Assembly: GCA_030247855.1 (NCBI GenBank)
Contig: JAPDRN010000062.1
Span: 108,090 to 172,089 of the forward strand
Reading direction: 5' to 3'
Source of the DNA: Knufia peltigerae
Lineage: Eukaryota > Ascomycota > Eurotiomycetes > Chaetothyriales > Trichomeriaceae
Length of the DNA: 64,000 nt
The notes under the pieces were generated by a model. The model did no database searches. It had not been told where the DNA came from and saw nothing but the letters and a program-made list of their open reading frames with translations. The position numbers were made by a program, and so were the translations under genes. Each line of letters begins with the position of its first letter. Within the stretch, counting starts at the first letter, position 1. Of this stretch, positions 21,374 through 31,429 are shown in pieces.

Positions 21374-24300
21374 TGGGGGCTGCTGAACAAAAAAGGGGTT
21401 GGGGGGTAGGAGGCTTGAAGAAGGGAGTGAGAAAGGGAAAAGACAGGTATTTTACACGAACTGCATGTTTTGTCCGAAATTCGAATCCAAAGTGCTTTGA
21501 TTAGCGTGATTCTTCTATCAAAAACTGATGGAATTTTATTCTGTCATGTATGGAGTACCTACAAGTGGCCATCGAATGCGCCTCGCCTCTCTACGGACTC
21601 ATCAGGCGTTCTGAATGGATCATAGTAGCCTGAAGCATTTTTGTCATGGCCGGTTCCGTTGAAAAGTTGCATCGTTCCTTCACTTTGTTCACTTTTCGAG
21701 TGGATGTTACGGACAAACACCCTCGACTTCGCGTCGCGCGCTTGAAAATGAATGTAAGAAACAGATTGTGGATGAACAAGAATAAAAACAAGCACAAGAG
21801 TTTCCTTTGAGCCCACAAACACCGAGGACCTGCCACTGCCGCCCAACACACTCAACGTACTTTATCCTTATTCCCTGCCACCCCTTTTGAATTCTTCTTC
21901 TGTTTTTTAACTGATGTTGCTGGTAGTGGTAGTTATTGTTGTTTTTATTGTTGAAAATGTGACCCTCTGCTGAGTTCCTCCATCCTGTGAAAGAAGAACT
22001 TTTATGCTTCTCATTTTATTAACCTACCTATATCGAACCTATACTTTTGATGCCCTCCGACTCAAGCCCCCCATCGACACCTTGCAACGCCGAGGGCGCA
22101 CCTGATTAGAACTTTTTACTTTCTGAGACGGCCGCCGGCGAAATCCGTCATCTCAGCGACAGACGAACCACACCTGACGAGAAGTGAGAAAGCGACATGG
22201 CCCCTAGTCCCAGACGGTGCTATGCTACGGAACATGTGAGGTGGTGGGAAAGAAGTGAGGTCATCCAGATCGCCAAGGAAGCGCTGGAGCAACATAGGAG
22301 GGAGAAGATGCAGTGTACAAGTACGCATGGTGAGTTATTACATTACCTAGCAATCTCGCACGGTCCCATTCAAAAGTATCATCAGACTGGTTTTTGGCAT
22401 TTTGCATTTGCATGTGCAGACACTCTGGGTATTGCGTGATGACACCGGGGGACGCCTGTACTCGGCTTCGCTTGAAAGGAGTACCGTGATAATATCTGGG
22501 CCATCCCAGATAACGGCAGGGGCCGCCAGATACTGCACTGTACAGACCACACCAACAAGAACTCTGAAGGGAGAATTATCGCAGACTCACACGATGGCCA
22601 TACGGGTAGAGCCAAGAGAGTTTGGCTAGAAAACGTCGTTATCAATCCGGGTAGCCAAAGAGAGAGATCACAGTACAAGTACTCCGTACAGTACCATTGC
22701 GATAAGAAGAGATGAGAAGAGATCGCGAGGTCCCTGTTTGCCACCCACTGGTCAATTCTTGGCCCTTGTCGCCGACACACCACCCAGGACGAGTATTCAG
22801 GACACGGTCGACAGCAAGGTTTCCGCGGTGCTGCCAGCTTACAGGGAACATCCCGTGTCAATCCTGCTCGCAAGTGGAAGGGATTCGCCGTCACCCTCCC
22901 AGTCAACAACGTGGTCTCGGCTTGTGTCGTTTCGAGAATCGACAGGGCAGGTTCTGGACAAAGTGGCGATCCATACGACGATCGCTGGCGTCATTGTGGT
23001 CGCATTTTGGCTGAAGTCTTTTCCGTGCGCATCGGCCGGTTGAGGGATGGGCAGAATAATGTGTGTTACTGTACTATAGAACTCCGTAAAGGCGGCTGGA
23101 AGTGGGAAAGGTGGACTTGGGGGGGAAGGTCAGTGCTCACAACAATACGAGATATTGGTTGCGACACCAGCATCCATCATCATCGCAGCTGGTGTCGAGT
23201 CCCAGCCAAGTCGTATACGGAGTAATGCAACCCAACCACCGCCCCAGGCCAATCGCGAGTATTGCACTCACTAGTCCGAGGCCACCGCTGGGGAATCTTC
23301 CAGAGCGGCCTTATCAGGCTGTCCAGGCTTCTCTACGAGTACCTAAAGCAGGCCCTCTGAATCGCCCCTTCGGCCTGCATCTTCCGATCTGAGCCCCGCC
23401 TAAATTTGAAGCAGGCCAGCCGCCGGTAATGCTGTTATTTTGGATTCTGAAACGAGGGCAAGGCCTTGTTTATGGCTGATGATGCTACTTTTGTCATGGC
23501 GAAGCATCGACGAGACAGATGTGATGCTTCGGTCACTGGTCGGTGTCTAGTCACTCAGCACTGGCATGCATCTCCTCCGAACTGCCGCACAATAATGTGC
23601 TTTATGCTTTGAGGCAGTCTTTCTGGCGCCAACAATACTTCATACCAAAGAACAATAGCGGCTCGGGCGGCACAGATTGGTGTCTCTCGATTCGCCTTGT
23701 CCCTCGCCCCGGTTTTCTGGCTAAATGAGCTGCAAATCATGGTGAAGGTTGGCGAGAAAACCATCCCGCGCTTTCCCGCTGCTGGTGACGCCCCAGTGTC
23801 CCAACTGCGCGACACCGCAGCCACTCAACGCACTTCGCAGTGCCGAAGTACCAATCGAGAGTGTCCTTGCGCACCACCGGCCACTACCACTCTTCTGACT
23901 ATGCCCAATTCCCTCACCACTTCACCCTCTGTACGAGAGGCTCTCGGCCCGTTCGTTACTTCGCCCTCAGTCGGAGTCCGCCTGGGCTTCTTCCTCTAGG
24001 GCCTTTCAACAAGTAAAAAGGAACCCACCAGGACCGCAGGACCAGCACCAGGACCCGCATCCCGCATCAGACCTCTGTTTCTGTTGTGTCGCAATTTCAT
24101 TCATATTCCTCACACGGAATCCCTTCCTTGACTCCCACGACCAACATTCCGCACTCCCCTCTCTGACCATCTTTCGCAAACTTCTTAGGTGATCATACGA
24201 CAATATTGCCCTTCATGCAGGGCCTCAAACGTTTACAAGAAGCCATCGAACGGCACCGTGAGAACAAAGACATCAACATCAAATACAAAACACCCCTCAC

Positions 24301-24441
24301 CAGTAAGTGATTGTGGGCAAAACCCGCCGCTCCCTCTCTCCCTCTCCCTCTCTCTGCGCTCTTCTACTCCGCATTTCGCTGACGATTCTCCTCCTGCAGT
24401 TCGCAACGTAAACACCTTCACCGACGAGCAAGCCATTGACG
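21374..24441. other. 3.1 kb gene-free gap inside the aromatic-catabolism group
   Basis: The largest gap of the window. None of its open frames (such as 21559-21855 minus, 22197-22439 plus or 22382-22909 minus) shows a domain, and none resembles a zeta-class GST/maleylacetoacetate isomerase. It contains TACTCCGTA words at 22680-22688 and, inverted, 23216-23224, a related word at 23081-23088, and a CT-rich leader region (about 24320-24400) before homogentisate dioxygenase. Confidence 0.5.
24303..24399 (+). other. Candidate 5'-UTR intron of homogentisate dioxygenase
   Basis: GTAAGTGATTG at 24303 and CTGAC..CTCCTGCAG ending 24399 form a good 97-bp fungal intron 42 bp before the start codon. The inner part is a CT-rich run. 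It is prediction only; no transcript evidence is available. Confidence 0.4.
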
Positions 24442-26021
24442 ATGCCTGTAACCCAATTCGCTGTGACCGACACGTACGAATATCTGAATGGGTTCGGGGG
24501 GTACAAAGAGTAGGCGCTACCTGAGGTCGCCCGCATTTTAGGGACACTTGGACTGACACCCAGCCGCAGGAGTGAAGCTGTAGAAGGGGCCTTGCCGTTG
24601 GCGGCCAATTCTCCTCAAAAATGTCCGCTCGGCCTATACAATGAGAAGTTGTCGGGGACCGCTTTCACCGCGCCGCGCGACGATAACCTACAGACCTGGC
24701 TCTATCGAATCCTCCCCTCGGCCAGCCACCAGAACTTCCAGCCTGTGCCAGAGTCGTCCCCGAACTCCCTCACATCCACCACACCCAGCTTCGGCAAGCA
24801 TTTCAATGCCATCCCCAATCAGCTGCGATGGGATCCTTTCGATTTCGACAAGGAGGCATCCTGGATCCATTCCTTGCATCTCGTGGCCGGCGCAGGAGAC
24901 CCCACGATGAAACAAGGCCTCGGCATCTACATCTACGCCGCTGGTTCCACCATGCCTGACAAAACGGCCTTTTACAGCGCCGATGGAGACTTCCTCATTG
25001 TGCCACAGCATGGCGTCCTTGACATCCGGACCGAGATGGGTAAGATGCTGGTCCGACCGAACGAAATCTGCGTCATACCGCGAGGTATTCGTTACCACGT
25101 TGCACTGCATGGCAACGAGCCGGTGCGGGGATACATCTTGGAATTATACCAGGGCCATTTCAAATTGCCTGAATTAGGTCCAATCGGTTCGAATGGATTG
25201 GCAAATGCACGCGACTTCCAGACTCCCGTGGCCGACTTCATTGAAGACTATGAGAACACCGAATGGACACTCTACGGTAAATTCGGAGGCAACTTGTTCG
25301 CAGCCAAGCAGTCGCACACTCCCTTCGACATTGTCGGCTGGCACGGCACGTACTACCCTTACAAATATGACCTGGGCCGATTCAACCCTGTCGGCAGCAT
25401 CTCTTACGACCACCCTGATCCTTCCATCTTCACCGTCCTCACCGCACCCTCCATCCCTCATGGAGCAGGTACCGCAGTGGCGGACTTTGTCATCTTCCCA
25501 CCGCGCTGGTTGGTGGCTGAGAAGACATTCCGACCCCCATGGTATCATCGCAACACCATGTCCGAGTTTATGGGCCTAATCATGGGCAACTATGATGCCA
25601 AAGGGGCTGGCAAGGGTGGGTTCCAGCCGGCTGGAGCTAGTTTACATAATACGATGAGTGGGCATGGACCGGACATGCAGACGTTCGAGAAGGCATCGAC
25701 GATGGACCTACCTCCGACTAAAGTTGGGGAAGGCAGTATGGCGTTTATGTTTGAGAGTTGTTTGATGGTTGGCGTCACCGAATGGGGGTTGAAGACTTGC
25801 CAGAAAGTGCAAGAGGTGAGTTTTCGAGTTCATCTTTAATGGTTGATTGAATACAAACACTGACATGATGTTTGCAGACATACAATGCTCACTCCTGGGA
25901 ACCTTTGAAAGTCCATTTCAAGAGACCAGAGTCGTCGCGAGGTCTCAGCGATGGCGAAAAGAAGAACGGAGTTGGTGATGCCAAAGACCTGAGCAGTGTT
26001 CACGATATCAGGGGCAAATAA
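24442..26021 (+). CDS. hmgA: Homogentisate 1,2-dioxygenase
   Basis: A non-haem Fe(II) dioxygenase that opens the homogentisate ring to give maleylacetoacetate in tyrosine and phenylacetate catabolism. Exons 24442-24509, 24570-25815 and 25878-26021 give 485 residues. The short first exon was recovered because it encodes MPVTQFAVTDTYEYLNGFGG, and splicing yields YKESEAVEGALPLAANSPQK, the family N-terminus. Further landmarks are LYNEKLSGTAFTAPR, TWLYRILPS, and the iron site: PPWYHRNTMSEFMGLIMG (first His and Glu ligands) and LHNTMSGHGPD (second His). Length is slightly above the usual 440-450 because of a hydrophilic C-terminal tail (SSRGLSDGEKKNGVGDAK..). It shares orientation with CYP504 and fahA. 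Loss of this enzyme in fungi causes brown pyomelanin from homogentisate, which is established knowledge of the family. Confidence 0.96.
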
Positions 26022-26745
26022 AATAATGACGGCGAAAGACACGCTGAATTGACTTGTCTATACGCGTTATACCTATTTATATTATAATATAAAAGTGTTG
26101 ATGCTTGAAGGAGTGCATCATTCGTGCTCTACGATTCTAGTCTGGTGAATTCATGTTTCTTGTCGCTCAGCAAGGCGCAAAGTCACGTGTTTGTCTTGGG
26201 GATCCTCTAAGCGCAGGCCGTGGGGAAAGGAGCTTCTCGGGTGGTCGGCCTTTTGATAATCCGGATGAGATCTCCAATCAAATGTTGGCCCTCGACACGT
26301 GCCCATCGACCCAAGTGTGCAAGTCTGCCTCACCAGCCTTTCACCTCTTCTGTACTCGGGATCTATCAGGGCAAAAAGTAGGTAGACATGGCCGAATTGC
26401 TCAATGCTCGCTACTCGCTACGGGTTACGAGTCTCATCCTATCATGGCCCCCCCAGGCCACACGAGGGCCTAAGCCTCTCAGAAGCTGCTGTCGTGTGCT
26501 CATACACGTGCCCACATCCGACTGTTTCGAACGGTTGTTTCTAAACCACCATTTCAGATGCTTCTCCTGCCTCGTTGCATTCTTTACCTGAATCGTCCCC
26601 TCGAACTCCTTCTGTTCTGCATCTGCCCTCTGTGAGACATCAGAGACTCGCTGTGCTCCCCTCGGTGTTGTACTTATCTTGTTACCATTCCACGCCTCAC
26701 AAGTCCAGCAGACTGAATCTACCGACTAAGTCAGGGCAAGCCATT
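26022..26745. other. Intergenic, hmgA / bHLH gene
   Basis: Holds the hmgA 3' UTR (an A/T-rich stretch near 26065-26098) and the bHLH promoter and leader. The bHLH reading frame stays open upstream to 26575 but the extra residues look like translated leader (Ser/Pro/Leu-rich). Confidence 0.5.
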
Positions 26746-28401
26746 ATGCCCCGACCAAGACCCCCTCCCACCCCTACTGGATCAACAGACCTCAAAGCAT
26801 TGGAAAAGGCTGTACCCTCCACAGATATGGAATCCACGTTCACACTGCCACCTCCAGCCTTGCGAGCAGCCGAAGGGTCAACATCGTCTTCTAGCCATGC
26901 CACGAAAAGCAGCAGTAGTTCCCGAGAGCACAACAACAATGCCTCTGCCTATTCTCAGAGTACTCCTCCGATATCTCCTCAGGACAAGCCGCTCTCTACG
27001 AGTCCTCGAAACAAGAGGACTGCCTCTGGAGCAGTCAAGGCGGCCCACGACCCTGCCACGAGTGGTGGCCCCTCGAACTCGTCTTCCTATGCCCTGCCTC
27101 CACCCCCGAGCCGAGCGAGAAAGATCATCCAGATGAAACCCAAGTCCGCTCCCTCTCCAGACAGTGACGCCAGTTACCACCCACCCACGTCTGCGGCGAA
27201 TGCGTCCAATTCAGCCTCGAAGACGACCGGGGCCACGGCGGCCTCCAAGCGGAAACAGCCTTCTGCCACGAGTGCGGCTGGTCGAAAGATTGCACGCAAG
27301 ACAGCACATAGCATCATCGAACGGCGGAGACGTAGTAAGATGAATGAAGAGTTTGGAGTGCTCAAAGACATGATACCTGCCTGTGAAGGCGTGGAGATGC
27401 ACAAGCTCGCCATTCTCCAGGCAGGGATCGAGTATGTTCGGTACCTCGAGGGCTGCGTTGCCCAACTCAAGGGCGAGAACGAGAAGCAGAAAAGATCGTC
27501 GGAGTCTGAGACGCAACGCCACCATCACCACCATCGTGAAGTTGACCTTGCTCCGGACGAGAACGAAGAGGATGAGGAAGGTGACGAGGACGAGGACGAG
27601 GATGAACACGACGTCGAAGTGCCCTCGCAGCCAGCTCAGCCGAGCAGAGCGGGCAAACAGACCAACAGATCTGTTGGAGACGAGTGGCAGTATAGAGACG
27701 CCCACCGACACTCGGTGGCTTCCTTGTCTAGTTCGGCACATCCTTCTCCTCACATATTGTCCCAAACACAGGGCCATTCGGACAGACAGAGTGGCAACGG
27801 CAGGAGTATGCCGGGCCTACCATCCTCCTACACGGACTCGCCCTCTCAGATTTCCACCCATGCGACGTCCAACACCCCTACGCCGACCATGCTCAGTCCG
27901 GCGTTCAATTCGATACATTTTTCTCCTGACCTCACCCGCTCACAGACGAATACCACAAAGAGCGGTGCCGCCACGGGCAAGTCACCGGAGACTGGTGGTG
28001 CCGGTGGTCCAGGCCCAGTCGCTTCGTCGACCTCGACCTCCAACTCCTGGACGACGGTCAATCCGAGCCCGGGCATGGCACCACTCCCGTCGCCAAGGGC
28101 GGCACTCAACATGCCCTTGCCACCGCCGATGACGTATCTGCAATTACCGCAGCCGTACAACAACGGACATTCCTCGCAGTCGCAATCTCCGGACGGGAGA
28201 GAGGCGCACAGCAAGTCTCCGGCAGCGTTGAGCGATGCGTCTGGAACCGCGGAGGCGACGGCAGGTGCTGCGTTGATGATGTTGACGAATGACTGGAGAG
28301 GCTCCGTCTCGGGACCTCCAGGGGGTGGTCAGACGCCTTTGGTATCGGAGGGGGGAGAAAGGGGAAAAGGTATGAGTGTGAGAGATTTGTTAAGTTCATG
28401 A
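26746..28401 (+). CDS. bHLH transcription factor
   Basis: A nuclear basic helix-loop-helix DNA-binding protein of 551 residues from the ATG at 26746 (MPRPRPPPTP). The bHLH begins near residue 180: basic region RKIARKTAHSIIERRRRSKM, then helix 1 NEEFGVLKDMIPACEG and helix 2 HKLAILQAGIEYVRYLEGCV, which runs into a short coiled coil. His188, Glu192 and Arg196 in the basic region form the H-E-R set that reads CACGTG-type E-boxes. The rest is low complexity: Ser/Thr/Pro-rich N-terminus, a His run, an acidic block (EDEEGDEDEDEDEHD), and a Gly/Ser/Pro C-terminus ending GMSVRDLLSS. It directly follows hmgA on the same strand and is convergent with the YaaH-type transporter. Regulation of the aromatic genes is only an inference from position; such factors in other fungi act in lipid, phosphate and developmental control. 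Confidence 0.9.
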   Translation: MPRPRPPPTPTGSTDLKALEKAVPSTDMESTFTLPPPALRAAEGSTSSSSHATKSSSSSREHNNNASAYSQSTPPISPQDKPLSTSPRNKRTASGAVKAAHDPATSGGPSNSSSYALPPPPSRARKIIQMKPKSAPSPDSDASYHPPTSAANASNSASKTTGATAASKRKQPSATSAAGRKIARKTAHSIIERRRRSKMNEEFGVLKDMIPACEGVEMHKLAILQAGIEYVRYLEGCVAQLKGENEKQKRSSESETQRHHHHHREVDLAPDENEEDEEGDEDEDEDEHDVEVPSQPAQPSRAGKQTNRSVGDEWQYRDAHRHSVASLSSSAHPSPHILSQTQGHSDRQSGNGRSMPGLPSSYTDSPSQISTHATSNTPTPTMLSPAFNSIHFSPDLTRSQTNTTKSGAATGKSPETGGAGGPGPVASSTSTSNSWTTVNPSPGMAPLPSPRAALNMPLPPPMTYLQLPQPYNNGHSSQSQSPDGREAHSKSPAALSDASGTAEATAGAALMMLTNDWRGSVSGPPGGGQTPLVSEGGERGKGMSVRDLLSS

Positions 28402-28863
28402 CATGCTTCCGATTTATGTACATGATTTGTGTCAGTCAATGTTCAAAGGTACTCCAGAACTGAAGATTCATTACTTCTTTGTATAGGACGTCTGTAAAAA
28501 AAATATACATTCCGTACAATTACAGCTTTTTATCTGCCTGAAATGGTCGGCATCATTGCCCACAATATCAATGTAGATGAGGTGGCAATCTACGCAGTGC
28601 TAGCAACATGATTTCTTACAGTGGAAGTTTTCAGGTCAAGGACACTTTTTTTGTTAGATCGATTAGGCCTTTTATCTCGTAGCCACAGGCAGTATAGACA
28701 GGCGTGAGCCGATATCAAACTTGCTCAACACTTTGGAAATGACGACACGATCCCATCCATACCTTTGACTAGTCCGTTGATTGATGATGATGATGATGAT
28801 GCCATTTTGACCTTTGATGGTTTCGTCTGTACTCGTCCTTAGAGAAGGCTGAGTCGTTTCTCA
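28402..28863. other. Intergenic, convergent 3' ends of bHLH and YaaH-type genes
   Basis: 462 bp holding two 3' UTRs. A (GAT)6 microsatellite lies at 28783-28800. No gene is seen. Confidence 0.5.
28783..28800. repeat. (GAT)6 microsatellite
   Basis: Six uninterrupted GAT units between the convergent genes, flanked by a diverged TTGATT. Likely a neutral simple repeat. Confidence 0.85.
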
Positions 28864-30250
28864 CTACTCGGCCGGGGTGGCACCCCCTCCCCTCATCCTT
28901 TCCTTGACGAGTTGTTCCCTCTCCTTCTTCCCCTTGATGTACCTGGACAGGTCCCCCACGGGGAGGGTGATTGGGAAATCAACTGCCTCCAAGAGTTGTA
29001 CGGCCAAAACGTACCATACCATTGCCGTCAGGGCAAACGTGAAAGCACCTGCTGCCTTTTGGAGGGGGCGTTTTAGTTAGTGCATACTTGAGACTTGAGG
29101 GATGAAAACTTTCGGAATAGAAAATCGGAGAGATGTATAGCCAAGTAGTTAAGGGGGTCAAGACAAAATACTTACGACGGTCAACCTTTCACCGGCATGG
29201 ACATTCCCCAAAGCCAAATTCCAAAACGCACCCGCACCACAAGCGAAACTGAAGACCAAGGTGAACAAGGCACAGAAAAAGACAATGTTGGTCCTGAGTG
29301 CGCAGACGGTGAAAATCGTGGTGAGTAGGGCGAGGGATAGATAATAGAATCCTGATTTGCAAAGAGAGGGGGGGGAAACAATTAGCCTGTCTGTAATCTT
29401 TTTCCTTTCTTGCACACCCGGGGGAAGGCCGAGGGGAGTAAAAGGGTAGAAGGAAAAAGATGACTCGTCGAGTTTTTCAGCTTCTCAAAGCTTTTCAACT
29501 TGAAGCTTTTTTGACGATGCGGGACCTTTCGAGGGACACGAAACACGACGTACCAAAGGTGGCATAATACGAAGGTTCGGTCATGCCCTGCAGATTGCTT
29601 CCACCGGGGGAGTACTGCACGCCGACACCGAACCAAGGGATGAGTTGTGTCCCGGCGACGATCCAGAAGGTTCCGTATGTGAAGAACAGGCACATGGAGA
29701 AGGTGTTGCCCAGGATCCATTCTCCTATCGCCCCCAAGACTTGGAGCACGCCACCGAAGAAGATCATGGTCGGGCTGTTCTCAGTAACAGAGAGAAACAA
29801 AGACGACGTCAGCCATTTTTCCCTTTCTGGGAGAGGAGAAGTATCACTTCTCTCCGGGGCGATGGCGAAGTGCGAGAAACAACATACATAATGGCACCTC
29901 CTGCACCTCCTGCACCTCTCCAACCCATGTTGGCACACGCATAAGGTGTGGCTGCGATGACGAAGCCGATCAGACACGCCGGAGTTGGGTTACCAAACTA
30001 TACAATCCCCCCCAGGAAAAACGTGGTGTGGTCAGCACGTGTCATTCTCTCGAGAACAGAACAGTAATCAAGAACAGAACCCGAAACACACCTTCTTTCT
30101 CAAGTCACCTGGAACGTTACGTTCCGGATTCAAGTAGAGAGCCTCGAACACTTCACGTGGAAGAAAGACGCTGTCTGCCGTTTGAACCCGGCGGAGGACA
30201 TCCTCGCGAGAGTTGAGATGGTCGAGAGGAGTGCCTTTTGGGTCCCCCAT
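28864..30250 (-). CDS. GPR1/FUN34/YaaH family transporter (acetate type)
   Basis: A six-helix membrane protein of the GPR1/FUN34/YaaH family, whose characterised fungal members (Ady2/AcpA) carry acetate and related anions across the plasma membrane. Five exons on the minus strand: 30250-30092, 29997-29888, 29774-29554, 29351-29176 and 29055-28864, giving 285 residues. The family signature after the cytoplasmic N-terminus is present in altered form, FGNPTPACLIGFVIAATPY, followed by GWRGAGGAGG, FFGGVLQVLGAIGEWILGNT, FTYGTFWIVAGTQLIPWFGV, ACGAGAFWNLALG and a C-terminal VDFPITLPVGDLSRYIKGKK. The usual NP-[AV]-PLG is NPTPACL here, so substrate range may differ from Ady2. It lies next to genes whose pathway ends in acetoacetate and fumarate, which makes export or import of a short acid attractive, but this is inferred. 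Confidence 0.9.
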
Positions 30251-31429
30251 TTTTTGTCCGTGTTCTTTTTTTTCCCTCTTCAAGGAAAAATTGTTGAATG
30301 TCAAGAAAAGTAGTTGTGGGAGCCAAAATCTTGTTGTATGGCTGGGTGAGGTAGAATGTCAATACGAGAGAGACGGGAGGGAAAGTCAAAGAATACCAAG
30401 CAAGAGGGACAAGAAAAGTGGCTTGAGTAGCAAGAAGCTTGACTCTGACGGTTCAACAAGGCTTGGATTGCTTTGTCTTATACTACTCCCGTTACACTTC
30501 TTTCCTCGGTTGCCTGTCAACAGAAAGGAGCTCCAAGCAAAGCTTCTCCCATGCTGTACTGTAATATTCCCTAGACCCTTGATCAAAGTACCCAGTCGGA
30601 CCGACTGGAGGTGGGTGATTGCCCTCGGTAAGTCACCTCGATTGTTTCCATCTTGGGCATTGATAACCGATGTGTACCGACCAAGTGGAAACCAGACTGT
30701 TTCGAGAACGTCCTATTGACACTGGGACTGGACATTTTGACGGTGAAATAATAGTCCGTACTTTGATCCAACACTTTGGTGGACCGGCATATGTAGATTC
30801 CGTGGGGGAAGGATGAGATGTACGGAGAGTCGCCGGTGCGGGGGGGAAACCATTGAGGTCACAGCGAGCTCACATGGTGGGGACCTCAGGGGCGATAGGT
30901 CATACCGAAAGGCGCAATTCTGCGGGGAGTAGGCGAGGAGAGTGGATTTTATGCTGTCATAGCCGCTGTTGCGAGACGACGGCGGTAGATGATCATACCC
31001 TGACTCGATAACTCGTGCACCCCGAGGGACGTTGGATTCTAAACTTGCTCGTAGTGGTGCAATGAACATGGTAGCCTTTGGCGATAGCCGGAGGGCCGGA
31101 TCTGCTCTCTTTTCCAAGTTGATTGTGCAAGGTACAGTACGTAATGCCACGTTGCTGGTCATGCACAAAAATTGGAACGGCGGTCCTTTTGGTCTTCAGG
31201 AACAAGCATACCTTCGCCGATCAGGTGTTGCTGCTGCTGCCCGTCGTACGCGTGGCAAAGCGAGCCCAGAACAACGCGACGTGGTATTGGAGTGCAGTAG
31301 GAGTAACCTTAAAAAGACGCCGAGGATGCAGTAGGCTTGTGTTGAGGATGGCCTCTCATTTATTTCCCTTTGTGGTCGCAGCATAAAGTTAACCTGCCGC
31401 CCGGTGGTTTGTACAATACGACTTATGAC
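30251..31429. other. Intergenic, YaaH-type transporter / Zn2Cys6 regulator 1
   Basis: 1.2 kb without a supported gene. It includes the transporter promoter (just above 30250) and the regulator 3' UTR. Several GTAC and CGTAC words occur, and no domain-bearing frame. Confidence 0.5.

Noticed and set aside
22197..22439. Small plus-strand frame in the 3 kb gap (MAPSPRRCYATEH..)
   Set aside because: Has a helical stretch but no recognisable family, splice partners or promoter; left as non-coding.
26575..26745. Upstream extension of the bHLH reading frame
   Set aside because: No ATG with family-like residues; the sequence looks like leader and the ATG at 26746 is well placed.
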